Program-made: the position numbers and the translations under genes
Shown: positions 24,383 through 32,325 of the stretch, piece after piece
How positions within the stretch are numbered: the stretch's first letter is position 1
Layout of the letters: every line of letters starts with the position of its first letter
Source: JAEUMD01 sp050250815
Lineage (GTDB): Bacteria > Pseudomonadota > Alphaproteobacteria > Rhizobiales > Hyphomicrobiaceae
DNA length: 34,584 bases
Direction of reading: 5' to 3'
Assembly (NCBI GenBank): GCA_050250815.1
Contig: JBFWNY010000038.1
Span: 1 to 34,584 of the forward strand
Notes under the pieces: model-generated
The model's input: only the letters and a program-made list of their open reading frames with translations
The model's database searches: none
Told to the model about the DNA's origin: nothing

Positions 24383-26440
24383 TCAGCCCAGGAAGTCGTC
24401 CGGCTTGCGCGGCTTGACCGATTGCGCCGCCTCGCGCTCCGCCAGATAGTCGTCCGTCGTGCGCACGCGCGGCCGTTCGCCCTTTGCGAATGGATCGTCT
24501 GAGTTTGTCGCCATGGCGACGACGCGGCAGTTGTCGCACATCTGCACGATGGCGAGTTGCTTCTCGTTGGGGAACATCGAGTGGTTCTTCAGCCGCTCCA
24601 TGACGCGCGTGATCGTCGACTTGGCGCCGAAGGGCTTGCCGCACGAGATGCACGCGAATGGTTCCTCGGTGTGCAGCGTCACCGGTGACAACACGGCGGG
24701 CGTGAAGTCGTAGCGCGGCTCCAGCGTGATGACCTTTTCCGGGCATGTGGCTTTGCAGATGCCGCATTGCACGCAGGCGGCCTCCGTAAAGCGCACCTCG
24801 GGACGTTCGGCATTATCACCAAGCGCGCCGGTCGGGCAGGCGCCGACACAGGCCAGGCACAGCGTGCAACCCTCGGTGCGGATGGCGATACGGCCATAGG
24901 GAGCCCCTTGCGGCAGCACGATACGGTCGGGACGCTGCGGTGCATCCGAGTGCAGCGCGAGCAGCGCCGCGCGCGCTGCCTCACGCTTGCTGCTCGTCGC
25001 GACAGGTGCATGCAGACGGGTTTCCGCGACAACGGGCAGATCGTGCAATCGATCATCTATGACGAAGGGATCACGTTCCCGGATGATGTGCAGCCGGTCG
25101 GTTCCGTAGCCGAGCGGGCCGAGCAGCGCGCTGGTAAGCTCGACCTGCTGCTCCAGTGCCGACAGCTCCTCGGGATGTTCGTCCGGCACCAGGATCGCAA
25201 TCTGCGATGCGCCGAGGGCGAGAAGCTGGGTCACCGTATCGTGGCCGATCACGAGTGTGGAATGCAGTGCGAGCGGCAGAACGTGCGCCGGCAGACCCCG
25301 CCCGAAGCGCGCAGAAGCGTCGATCATACGCCGCCCGTGGTCTTCGTCGTGCAAAAGTACGGTGGCAGATTTCCCGCCAGCGGCACGATAGGTCGACAGC
25401 AGCGCGGCGGCGCGTCCGGCCAGATCGTTGCGGTTCGGATAGGCGTAGCTTGCCGCTCCGGTAGGGCACACCGCGGCACAGTTGCCGCAACCGCCGCAGA
25501 TGGCCGCATCAATGTGGACATGATCGCCGTCGGGGGAAATCGCGCCGACCGGGCAGTGATCGAGGCAGTTGTGGCAGCCGACCTTCGCGCTTCGGGCGTG
25601 AGCGCAGATGGCGGCGTTAAAGGCGATGTAGCGCGGCTTCTCGAATTCGCCCACCAGATCGGTGACCGCGAGCAGTGCGCGCGCGACGGCGGTCTCGTCC
25701 TGCGGGTCGGCACGCAGGTAGCCGTCGCGCCGTTGCCCGGCAGCGAACAGCGGCTTCCCGCCGGAGAGGTCGAGAATGACGTCGCACTGCGATTTCGCCC
25801 CGTCGCGCGCCATCGCAAACTCGAGGCGGGCGCGGGACGACGGCAACACCGGCGCGTAGCCATCCACATCGACCTGGAAAGCACCGAGGTGGCCGCTTGC
25901 TCCTTTGACGCGGCCGCGGGCGATCGAAGCGTTGGCGGTGGAGGGGGGTAAGGCGTCGCCTGCCTCGGTCAGCAGCACCGAAGGCGACAGGCGACCTGCG
26001 AGCGCCTTGGCAGCGTCGAGCGCGACCTCGCCGGGGCCATAGACCAGGCAGGTGCCCTGCGACGTTAGCGTGAGCGAAGGCGTTGGCGCGACCTGGTAGG
26101 CATCTGCCGCCAGCAGCGCGGCGATCTTGGGGGTGGCCTTGGCGCCCGCTTCACTCCATCCCGCGTTTTCGCGGATGTTGGTGAACGTCAGGCTGACGTC
26201 GCCGACGGCCGGCTCCTCGGCCAGCTCGCGGAACAGAGGAGCTTCCTGGGTGCAGGCCACTTGCAAGCAGCCGCCACCGGCGACGGCAGCTTCGAAAGCG
26301 CCAATTTCGCCGCGGCACAGCGCCGTGTGCACCTTGAGAGGCGCCTCCAAACCGAGGGCGCGGCCCAGCTCCGCAGCATCAATGTGGATGCTTCGCTGGC
26401 AGTCGCAGACTAACGTCTTGTCGGGCTTTCGAGCGTTCAT
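24383..26440 (-). CDS. Large multi-[4Fe-4S] protein with HdrA/MvhD-like features
   Basis: The 685-residue protein begins with a cysteine-rich part (CDC at 12-14, then Cys 42, 58, 63). Next is an 8Fe ferredoxin unit (CHNCLDHCP and CGGCGNCAAVCP), then a segment like the delta/MvhD domain (LVIGHDTVTQLLALGASQIAIL). A second 8Fe unit follows (CTLCLACVGACP; CVQCGICKATCP), and last a CISCGKPF...CDNC pair. That gives at least four [4Fe-4S] clusters and possibly six sites. No flavin motif is evident. It lies opposite to its neighbours but inside the FDH accessory cluster, so an electron-wiring role for FDH is inferred. Confidence 0.82.
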   Translation of the reverse strand: MNARKPDKTLVCDCQRSIHIDAAELGRALGLEAPLKVHTALCRGEIGAFEAAVAGGGCLQVACTQEAPLFRELAEEPAVGDVSLTFTNIRENAGWSEAGAKATPKIAALLAADAYQVAPTPSLTLTSQGTCLVYGPGEVALDAAKALAGRLSPSVLLTEAGDALPPSTANASIARGRVKGASGHLGAFQVDVDGYAPVLPSSRARLEFAMARDGAKSQCDVILDLSGGKPLFAAGQRRDGYLRADPQDETAVARALLAVTDLVGEFEKPRYIAFNAAICAHARSAKVGCHNCLDHCPVGAISPDGDHVHIDAAICGGCGNCAAVCPTGAASYAYPNRNDLAGRAAALLSTYRAAGGKSATVLLHDEDHGRRMIDASARFGRGLPAHVLPLALHSTLVIGHDTVTQLLALGASQIAILVPDEHPEELSALEQQVELTSALLGPLGYGTDRLHIIRERDPFVIDDRLHDLPVVAETRLHAPVATSSKREAARAALLALHSDAPQRPDRIVLPQGAPYGRIAIRTEGCTLCLACVGACPTGALGDNAERPEVRFTEAACVQCGICKATCPEKVITLEPRYDFTPAVLSPVTLHTEEPFACISCGKPFGAKSTITRVMERLKNHSMFPNEKQLAIVQMCDNCRVVAMATNSDDPFAKGERPRVRTTDDYLAEREAAQSVKPRKPDDFLG

Positions 26441-26502
26441 CGGCCGTTGCCAGACCTTTCCACCATGGGTTGGGAGAGAAACTCCGCTGCTCTTTTAATG
26501 CG

Positions 26503-26531
26503 TTGGCGAGCCGCGCACACTGCTTTATAAA
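26503..26531 (+). promoter_or_regulatory. Sigma-70-like promoter for the DUF3305-mobA run
   Basis: TTGGCG (26503-26508) and TATAAA (26526-26531) are separated by 17 bases, an ideal spacing. Transcription would start near 26538, about 35 bases before the DUF3305 start. The surrounding stretch is AT-rich relative to its flanks. The minus-strand promoter of the Fe-S gene must lie in the same 132-base gap. Confidence 0.55.
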
Positions 26532-26572
26532 CTTTAGTCTAGGCATCGGGAAAAAGGGAGCACACCTGCCGC

Positions 26573-27121
26573 ATGAGTGTCGAGCTGACTGTTCCGTTGG
26601 GTCTCGTCGTGGCGCGTGAGCGGATCGATCATCCGTGGCAGGAGTATCGCTGGCGTGCCCATTCCGTTTTCCTTGATGCGCCAGCCGAGGCCAGTTGGCG
26701 CAAGATCTACAGCTCGGCGGGCACCGATCACTATCATGCTGCAACGTTGCCGCTCGTCCTGCATCGCAAGGAGGCGATGTCCTACCGGGTCAACTTGGCC
26801 AACGGGGAGCCTTCGCTCTACGTAGTGATGCGCGAGGACAGCGATGGCGAGAACGGTGCTCCGATCAGCGTCCACTCGGTGACGGCATCGCCGTTCGAGG
26901 CGCAGTCCTACGGCAACATGGCGTTTGAACAGGTCGATCGCGTGGGCATGCCCCACCGGCTCGTGGAACTGGTCCGGGCTTTCGTGGATGAGCACCACGT
27001 CGAGGACAATTTCAAGAAGCGCACGCGGCAGCCGCATGTGAAGCAGGATGAGTATCAGTTCGGCCAGGAGCCTATCTTCGTGCTCCGCGAGCGGATGAAG
27101 TCGGGGTTCGGCCAGACCTGA
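26573..27121 (+). CDS. DUF3305 family protein
   Basis: A 182-residue soluble protein starting with VPLGLVVARERIDHPWQEYRW, the hallmark of DUF3305, and continuing with SYRVNLANGEPSLYVVMRED. The C-terminus is polar (FKKRTRQPHVKQDEYQFG). DUF3305 is always seen with DUF3306 beside FDH genes, so a role in FDH maturation is likely but unproven. It follows a good promoter and lies 71 bases before the DUF3306 gene. Confidence 0.82.
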   Translation: MSVELTVPLGLVVARERIDHPWQEYRWRAHSVFLDAPAEASWRKIYSSAGTDHYHAATLPLVLHRKEAMSYRVNLANGEPSLYVVMREDSDGENGAPISVHSVTASPFEAQSYGNMAFEQVDRVGMPHRLVELVRAFVDEHHVEDNFKKRTRQPHVKQDEYQFGQEPIFVLRERMKSGFGQT

Positions 27122-27192
27122 CATGGTCGCCATCCCAGGCAACAGGCGATCGGGCGCCGGCATCCCGGTCACGACCGGAGTTCGACGACACC

Positions 27193-27945
27193 ATGACGGG
27201 CAGTTCCGAGGATGGCTTCCTGACGCGCTGGTCGCGCCGCAAGCTGGAAGCGCGCGGCAGCCGGCCCGACGCTGAGGCGCAGCAGGGTCCGGACGGACCG
27301 GCGCGCCACGCCGCGCTCGACAGTGGGCGCCAACGCGGCGATGCCGCTGCAAGCCCCGAGCAACTCGACGCCCCAGGCGAGACGTCAGCCCCCGCCGAGG
27401 GTAAGGGGCGCACGGCACCAGACTTCGCCGATTTCGATTTCGACAAGCTCGACTTCCAATCCGACTATCGTCAGTTCATGGATGCGGATGTGCCGCACGA
27501 CGTGCGCAACAAGGCTCTGCGCAAGCTGTGGCTCTCCAATCCGGTGCTCGCCAACATGGACGGTCTCGACGACTACTGCGAGGACTACACGGATGCCGCC
27601 ATGGTGCCGCTGGGCGGGGTCAAGACCGCCTACCGGCTTGGTCGCGGTTTCCTGTCGGACGACGAGGTTGCCGAGTGGGAGGCGCTGGGCCGGCCCGAGA
27701 AGGAAATCGCAGCGGTGGATGACACGTCAGTCGGTGCGGATGAGGCGGCTGCAGATGAGATAGGCCGGTCCGAGCCAGGCGATGAGATCGACGCACCAGA
27801 TGAGGCGTCTGACGGACACGAGCAGGCGTCGGGTGCCGCCTGCGGGGTCGCGGTCAAGCTCGAGGAGCAGACGGCGATCGGCGAGTACGAAGCGACCGCT
27901 ACGGAGGTGGGCGGATCGGTTCCCCGGCGCGCGGGCGAGGCTTAA
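27193..27945 (+). CDS. DUF3306 family protein
   Basis: A 250-residue acidic protein. It starts with FLTRWSRRKLEAR, has a low-complexity linker, then the conserved core: PDFADFDFDKLDFQSDYRQF, ALRKLWLSNPVLANMDGLDDY and GRGFLSDDEVAEWEALG. The C-terminal third is low-complexity and poorly conserved. DUF3306 partners DUF3305 in FDH clusters. Its TAA stop overlaps the mobA start (TAATG), so the two are translationally coupled, tying this protein to cofactor synthesis. Confidence 0.8.
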   Translation: MTGSSEDGFLTRWSRRKLEARGSRPDAEAQQGPDGPARHAALDSGRQRGDAAASPEQLDAPGETSAPAEGKGRTAPDFADFDFDKLDFQSDYRQFMDADVPHDVRNKALRKLWLSNPVLANMDGLDDYCEDYTDAAMVPLGGVKTAYRLGRGFLSDDEVAEWEALGRPEKEIAAVDDTSVGADEAAADEIGRSEPGDEIDAPDEASDGHEQASGAACGVAVKLEEQTAIGEYEATATEVGGSVPRRAGEA

Positions 27946-28649
27946 TGGCGGCGCGCGTCGCAATTGAGTTCCGCGAAGTGATTGCGGGGGTTCTGCTCGC
28001 AGGTGGCCAGTCGCGCCGCATGTTTGCGCATGGTGGCGGCGGCGCGGCCGAAGGGGCAACCGGCGACAAGGGTCTGCTCGAGCTCGATGGCCGACCGATG
28101 CTGTCTCACGTCATAGAGCGACTTGGGCCGCAGGTTGGCGCTTTGGCGCTCAACGCCAATGGCGATCCTGCGCGTTTCGCCCCGTTCGGCCTGCCGGTCA
28201 TCGCCGATACCGTCGCCGGATACGCGGGGCCTCTGGCCGGCGTTCTGTCGGGGTTGCGCTGGGCGGCACGGGACTGCTCGTCCACCCGCTATGTTCTGAC
28301 AGCGTCAACCGATGCGCCGTTCCTCCCCGGCGACCTCGCCGAGCGCCTTATGTCGGCGCTGGAGGCCGAGCCGGCGTTAGGGGGGCGGAGGATTGCATTG
28401 GCCCGGTCGCAGGGACATCTGCATCCGGTCATCGGCCTATGGCCCGTCGATCTGGCAGCCGACCTCGAGCAGGCGCTGGGGAGCGGCGTGAGGAAGGTGC
28501 TGGCGTGGACGGACCGCCATGGTACCTTGGGTGTCGATTTCCCGCCTGTCCGTTTTGGCGGCACAGAGGTCGACCCATTCTTCAACGCCAACACGCCCGC
28601 AGAGCTCGACGAGGCGCGGCGGCTGTTGGAATTGGTGGCCTCGGCCTGA
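27945..28649 (+). CDS. mobA: Molybdenum cofactor guanylyltransferase
   Basis: MobA attaches GMP to molybdopterin to make the MGD form needed by FDH. The 234-residue protein shows GVLLAGGQSRRM, DKGLLELDGRPML, LALNANGDPARF, YAGPLAGVLSGLRWA and the metal-binding ASTDAPFLP. A 12- to 14-residue Gly/Ala-rich insert (FAHGGGGAAEGAT) splits the nucleotide-binding loop between RRM and DKG, where the usual family has only one to three residues. It is coupled to DUF3306 by TAATG and followed by a 15-base tandem repeat and mobB. Confidence 0.94.
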   Translation: MAARVAIEFREVIAGVLLAGGQSRRMFAHGGGGAAEGATGDKGLLELDGRPMLSHVIERLGPQVGALALNANGDPARFAPFGLPVIADTVAGYAGPLAGVLSGLRWAARDCSSTRYVLTASTDAPFLPGDLAERLMSALEAEPALGGRRIALARSQGHLHPVIGLWPVDLAADLEQALGSGVRKVLAWTDRHGTLGVDFPPVRFGGTEVDPFFNANTPAELDEARRLLELVASA

Positions 28650-28650
28650 C

Positions 28651-28680
28651 GCATAGCTCCACTGAGCATAGCCCCACTGA
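28651..28680 (+). repeat. 15-bp tandem repeat between mobA and mobB
   Basis: Two adjacent copies, GCATAGCTCCACTGA and GCATAGCCCCACTGA, differ at one base. They fill most of the 45-base gap ahead of the TTG start of mobB. Probably a slippage duplication of non-coding spacer. Confidence 0.75.
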
Positions 28681-28694
28681 AGAGAGCTTCGCAC

Positions 28695-29432
28695 TTGATC
28701 CCGTCCCGCACCGCCAAGGCCACGCCAATCGTCGGAATCGCCGGCTGGAAGAAGTCCGGCAAGACAACACTGACCGTGCGCCTCGTTGAGGAATTCACCA
28801 AGCGCGGGCTGAAAGTCGCCACCGTCAAGCACGCTCATCACGCCTTCGACATCGACGATGGTGCAACCGACAGCGCGCGCCACCGGCGGGCCGGCGCACG
28901 GCAGGTTGCGGTCGTTTCGGGCGCGCGCTGGGCTCTTGTTACGGAACTGGCCGGCGCGCCCGAGCCCAACTTCGAGGAAGTGATTGCAGCGCTCGAGCCG
29001 GCCGACCTCATCATCGTGGAAGGATACAAGTCCGCGCCAATCCCCAAGGTCGAGGCGCGGCGTCTGGCCTCCCTGACCCGCAAGCCGTTAGCGGAGGAGG
29101 ATCCCAACGTGATCGCGATCGCTGCCGACCATGAGGTCGACGGCCGCGGGTTGCCAACCTTCTCCCTGGACGACATCAGCGGCATAGCCAACCTGATCGA
29201 CAGCCATATCGGGCCGTTGCGCGGAAGCGTGGCTGATGCGGAGGCAGCGGCGATCGGAGCCGTGAAGGAAGAAGAATCGGGCGGGCCGCTGGCAAGCTCG
29301 GCCAGCCTTGGCGTGGCATGCGAGATGCAAAGTCTGATCCGCGAGTCATTGTCGGACCACGATGCCGGTGCCGCTCGCGAGTCGCAACCGTCGCGCCGCC
29401 CGGGCTCGCAGAACGAGGCGGGCGGAGACTGA
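28695..29432 (+). CDS. mobB: Molybdopterin-guanine dinucleotide biosynthesis protein B
   Basis: A GTP-binding P-loop protein that helps MobA in MGD formation. The Walker A motif GIAGWKKSGKT (about 14-24) is followed by VATVKHAHHAFDIDDGATDS, the classic MobB motif, and IIVEGYKSAPIPKVEARR. No ATG or GTG precedes the motif in this frame, so the TTG at 28695 is the start. The first 165 residues match a full MobB; the last 75 (poorly conserved, polar) are an extension of unknown role. It follows mobA and precedes the subtilase-like gene. Confidence 0.92.
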   Translation: MIPSRTAKATPIVGIAGWKKSGKTTLTVRLVEEFTKRGLKVATVKHAHHAFDIDDGATDSARHRRAGARQVAVVSGARWALVTELAGAPEPNFEEVIAALEPADLIIVEGYKSAPIPKVEARRLASLTRKPLAEEDPNVIAIAADHEVDGRGLPTFSLDDISGIANLIDSHIGPLRGSVADAEAAAIGAVKEEESGGPLASSASLGVACEMQSLIRESLSDHDAGAARESQPSRRPGSQNEAGGD

Positions 29433-29445
29433 TAACGGGGTTTCC

Positions 29446-30348
29446 ATGCGCCCACCCGCTGCTGCTTGCCGATCTGTCCGCAGTGTCTTGGCCTCTGTCT
29501 TTATGGGCTGTGCGGTACTGCCGGCCGCTGCCGCCGATCCGGTAGTGCCGCCAGGTGAGGACCCCGGGGGCGTCGCGTTGGCCCTGATCGGCCCAGGCAT
29601 CGACTACCGCTCGCCGAAAATCGCACCGCGGCTGGCTCGCGACGGAGAGGGCGAGCCGATCGCCTGGGATTTTGTCGACGACGATCGCACCCCGTTCGGG
29701 GGTGAGGGCGACGGGAGTGGCGCGGCAGGCACGGCGATCGCAGAGGCGATGGTCGCCTCGTACACGCACGGGCGCCTCGTCCCGCTGCGCGTCGCGACCG
29801 GAAATCCCGGCGCCCTGGCACGTGCCATTGCCTTTGCCGTCGGCACGCCTGCCAAGATCGTCGCCATTGCGATGCCACTCGAAACGCCCGCCGAGCAGGA
29901 AGTCATTCGGCAGGCATCGGCCCGCTTTTCGGACCACCTGTTCGTAGTCGCCGGCCCGACACTCGCACGCGCCGATACACCATCTCCCGCCGCACCCGAC
30001 GCCGATGCCAAGGTCGGCACGCTGCTCAATATCGGCAACGTGCTGGTGGTGACGGGGGCACCGGACGTGGAAGGCCGCAGCGCGGCTGCGGTCTCCAAGG
30101 CCGTCGATCTCATCGTCGTTTCGCGTGGCTCAAGCATGTTCGGGGGAGCGCCGGGCGCGCCGCCACGCAATGCGCTCGAGGCAGTGGCGCTGGCCGCGGC
30201 ATCCGCAGCCTGTCAGGGCCATGGCGGCGAGCCCCTGCGCGGTTCGGCGGCGAAAGCCGCGACGTTCGATGCCAGCCGCCCGCTTGAAGGCGGGGGCGGC
30301 CTGCGTGTGCTCGATCCGCTGTGCTTCTATGGCGGCCGCCGCATGTGA
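29446..30348 (+). CDS. Exported subtilisin-like (S8) fold protein lacking the catalytic triad
   Basis: The 300-residue product has a signal peptide (cleavage near AAA-DPV) and a subtilase-like path: VALALIGPGIDYRSPKI and AWDFVDDDRTPF match VAVIDTGIDYTHPDL and WDFVDND. GDGSGAAGTAIA matches the GHGTHVAGTIA region, and GAPGAPPRNALEAVALAAA matches GTSMASPHVAGAAAL. All three catalytic residues are changed: Asp to Gly49, His to Asp89, and Ser to Pro (about 236). So it cannot be a normal protease. It starts 14 bases after mobB; a longer frame from 29362 overlaps mobB and is rejected. A binding or scaffold role in the envelope is inferred. Confidence 0.75.
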   Translation: MRPPAAACRSVRSVLASVFMGCAVLPAAAADPVVPPGEDPGGVALALIGPGIDYRSPKIAPRLARDGEGEPIAWDFVDDDRTPFGGEGDGSGAAGTAIAEAMVASYTHGRLVPLRVATGNPGALARAIAFAVGTPAKIVAIAMPLETPAEQEVIRQASARFSDHLFVVAGPTLARADTPSPAAPDADAKVGTLLNIGNVLVVTGAPDVEGRSAAAVSKAVDLIVVSRGSSMFGGAPGAPPRNALEAVALAAASAACQGHGGEPLRGSAAKAATFDASRPLEGGGGLRVLDPLCFYGGRRM

Positions 30349-30395
30349 CCTTCGGCGGCCGGGCAAACGAGCGGCCATCAGTCGTCGTGGATGAT

Positions 30396-30719
30396 CTACG
30401 ATCCGCCGCCGCCTCGCGACAGCGCCGGGTCCGCCAGATGCTGGCGCAGCATGTCGCGGTACTCGTCGACCATCTCTTTGACGAAGGTTTCGTGATTGTC
30501 CACGTCGAGGACGACCTTGGCCACGTGTGCGCTGTAGCGCGCGGAGGCAAACAGGAAGGCGAGATGCAGGTCGGTGGCAGCGATCTTCTGGTTCTCACGG
30601 TTTGCCAGGTCGATGAACCGGTCCGCGATCTTGAGGAACGCGGCCGTGTCGAGCACGCCCTGGCTGCGCAGGGCGCGCCGCTCCGTGCGGTTGGCCGGTG
30701 GCCTGCTACTGTCACTCAT
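30396..30719 (-). CDS. DUF3144 family protein
   Basis: A 107-residue soluble protein. The core FLKIADRFIDLANRENQKI, FLFASARYSAHVAKVV and FVKEMVDEYRDMLRQHL is the DUF3144 pattern, a short helical family of unknown function. The first 25 residues and the last ten (Gly-rich) are outside the core. GGAA precedes the ATG. It converges with the subtilase-like gene and is divergent from fdhD across a 146-base gap that must carry both promoters. Confidence 0.75.
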   Translation of the reverse strand: MSDSSRPPANRTERRALRSQGVLDTAAFLKIADRFIDLANRENQKIAATDLHLAFLFASARYSAHVAKVVLDVDNHETFVKEMVDEYRDMLRQHLADPALSRGGGGS

Positions 30720-30865
30720 GCACCAAATTCCTTCGTCGTAGCGTTTGTCGGCCCCAGTGTGCGGCAGCCGAGAAGGGCGTGTCCAGAAGGCTCGCAGCAG
30801 GGCTGTTTGCGGTCCATGCCTCTTGCCGTGATAGAGTTGGTGTCAAGCAACGGCCAGGCCAAGAG

Positions 30866-31786
30866 ATGCTGAAGCAACACATCAATACGTCAAACGCTAC
30901 GGAACTTGGCGAGTTCGCGGTCCGGCCCACGCCGGATGATCCGCGCTTGTCGACAGCGGTCGATGGTATCGATCACGAAGGCAAACCGGTGACCGTCGAT
31001 GTCGTCACCGAGCGGCCGCTGACGCTGTTCCTCAACGGCCGCGAGATCGTCACGATGATGACGATCGGCGACCATCCCGACCTGCTGGCAGTCGGCTTTC
31101 TCTTGAACCAGGGCATGCTCAAGCCGGACGATGTGATCACACGTATCGACTACGAGGACGATATTTCGACCGTGGTCGTGCGCACGGAACGGCAGACCAA
31201 CTTCGAGGAGAAGCTGAAGAAGAAGGTGCAGACGTCGGGCTGCGCACAAGGCACCGTGTTCGGCGACCTCATGGAAAGTCTCGATGGCATCGTACTCGAC
31301 AGGGAAGCGCGCCTTAAGACGTCCTGGCTCTACGGTCTGACGAAGAAGATCAACACGGAGCCTTCACTCTATCTGAAGGCAGGGGCGATACACGGGTGCG
31401 TGCTGTGCCGGCAGGACCAGCCGCTCGTCTACATGGAAGATGTCGGCCGCCACAATGCGATCGACAAGATTGCCGGCTACATGTTTCTTCACGGCATCGC
31501 GGCAGATGACAAGATCTTCTACACCACCGGCCGGCTGACGTCGGAGATGGTCATCAAGTGCGTGCGGATGCGCATACCCATTCTTGCCTCGCGTTCGGGC
31601 TTCACAGCGTGGGGCGTGGAGTTGGCGCGCAAGGCCGGCCTGACGCTGATCGGTCGGGCACGCGGCCGGCGTTTCGTGGCACTCTCGGGGTCGGATCGCA
31701 TCGTGTTCGATGCCGATCCGGCAGCCGCCGACTCTGAGCACGAACGGCATCGCCGCAAGGGCAGCAGCGCGGATCGGGACGAGTAG
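30866..31786 (+). CDS. fdhD: Formate dehydrogenase accessory sulfurtransferase FdhD
   Basis: FdhD carries sulfur from a cysteine desulfurase to the bis-MGD cofactor of FDH. The 306-residue protein has TERPLTLFLNGREIVTMM, the GFLLNQGML segment and the signature EDVGRHNAIDKIAGY, and a C-terminal LASRSGFTAWGVELARKAGLTLIGRARGRRF. The known CxxC loop is present only in part: TSGCAQGTVFG, with a single Cys126. A new pair appears at IHGCVLC (Cys178, Cys181), where other members have HAAAL. ATG 30866 was chosen because homology starts just after. It ends the FDH island. Confidence 0.94.
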   Translation: MLKQHINTSNATELGEFAVRPTPDDPRLSTAVDGIDHEGKPVTVDVVTERPLTLFLNGREIVTMMTIGDHPDLLAVGFLLNQGMLKPDDVITRIDYEDDISTVVVRTERQTNFEEKLKKKVQTSGCAQGTVFGDLMESLDGIVLDREARLKTSWLYGLTKKINTEPSLYLKAGAIHGCVLCRQDQPLVYMEDVGRHNAIDKIAGYMFLHGIAADDKIFYTTGRLTSEMVIKCVRMRIPILASRSGFTAWGVELARKAGLTLIGRARGRRFVALSGSDRIVFDADPAAADSEHERHRRKGSSADRDE

Positions 31787-31804
31787 GCGGTTTGGCCACC
31801 GACG

Positions 31805-32248
31805 TCAGGTGGTGAGCGCGCTCAGCAGATCGCGCGAGATGCGGTCGGCGAGACGTCGCATGACGCGATAGCCACTCGCCGTATCGCCGTCGAAGTAGGC
31901 GGTAAGGCGCTTGCCGTCGATGGCGAGCAGCACCGAATCTTCCAGGCACGTCGCCGTCGCAACGCGACGGGGCGATTCGCCGATGAGGGCGGCCCAGCCG
32001 AATGCACTGCCGGCTTCCAAAATCGTCTGGGCCGAGGCGCGGTTTCCTACCCCCAGCGAGAAGCGTACGCGGCCCGATTTCACGATGTAGACGGCGGAAG
32101 CGGGATCGCCCAGGCCATAGACCTCGTCACCCTCTTCCAGCGACTGCAGCTCAGTCAGGCGGGCGATGGCGTCCACGGCTTCGCGCGGAAGGCCGTCGAA
32201 CAGCTCCGCGCGGGCCACCACGTCAGAAGCGTTGCTCGTCTGGCTCAT
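31805..32248 (-). CDS. Stand-alone cyclic nucleotide-binding domain protein
   Basis: The 147-residue protein is a single cNMP-binding (CRP-type) beta-roll: LFDGLPREAVDAIARL, EEGDEVYGLGDPASAVYIVKSGRVRFS, then the phosphate-binding cassette FGWAALIGESPRRVATATC. It ends with a helix and has no helix-turn-helix, so it does not look like a DNA-binding CRP/FNR regulator. It could sense a small molecule and act on a partner. ATG 32248 has GGAGAG upstream; a TTG at 32260 is the alternative. It is the last gene of the dioxygenase operon, 77 bases after the reductase, and converges with fdhD over 18 bases. Confidence 0.82.
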   Translation of the reverse strand: MSQTSNASDVVARAELFDGLPREAVDAIARLTELQSLEEGDEVYGLGDPASAVYIVKSGRVRFSLGVGNRASAQTILEAGSAFGWAALIGESPRRVATATCLEDSVLLAIDGKRLTAYFDGDTASGYRVMRRLADRISRDLLSALTT

Positions 32249-32325
32249 CGTGCTCTCCAAATGCGTGCGACTTGCACTTCCGTGACGGCAGACTTGATCT
32301 CTTCGCAGTCCCGATGCTGCCGTGA

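Noticed and set aside
24767..25951. 394-codon open frame on the plus strand
   Set aside because: Opposite the multi-Fe-S gene, whose cysteine motifs are clearly real.
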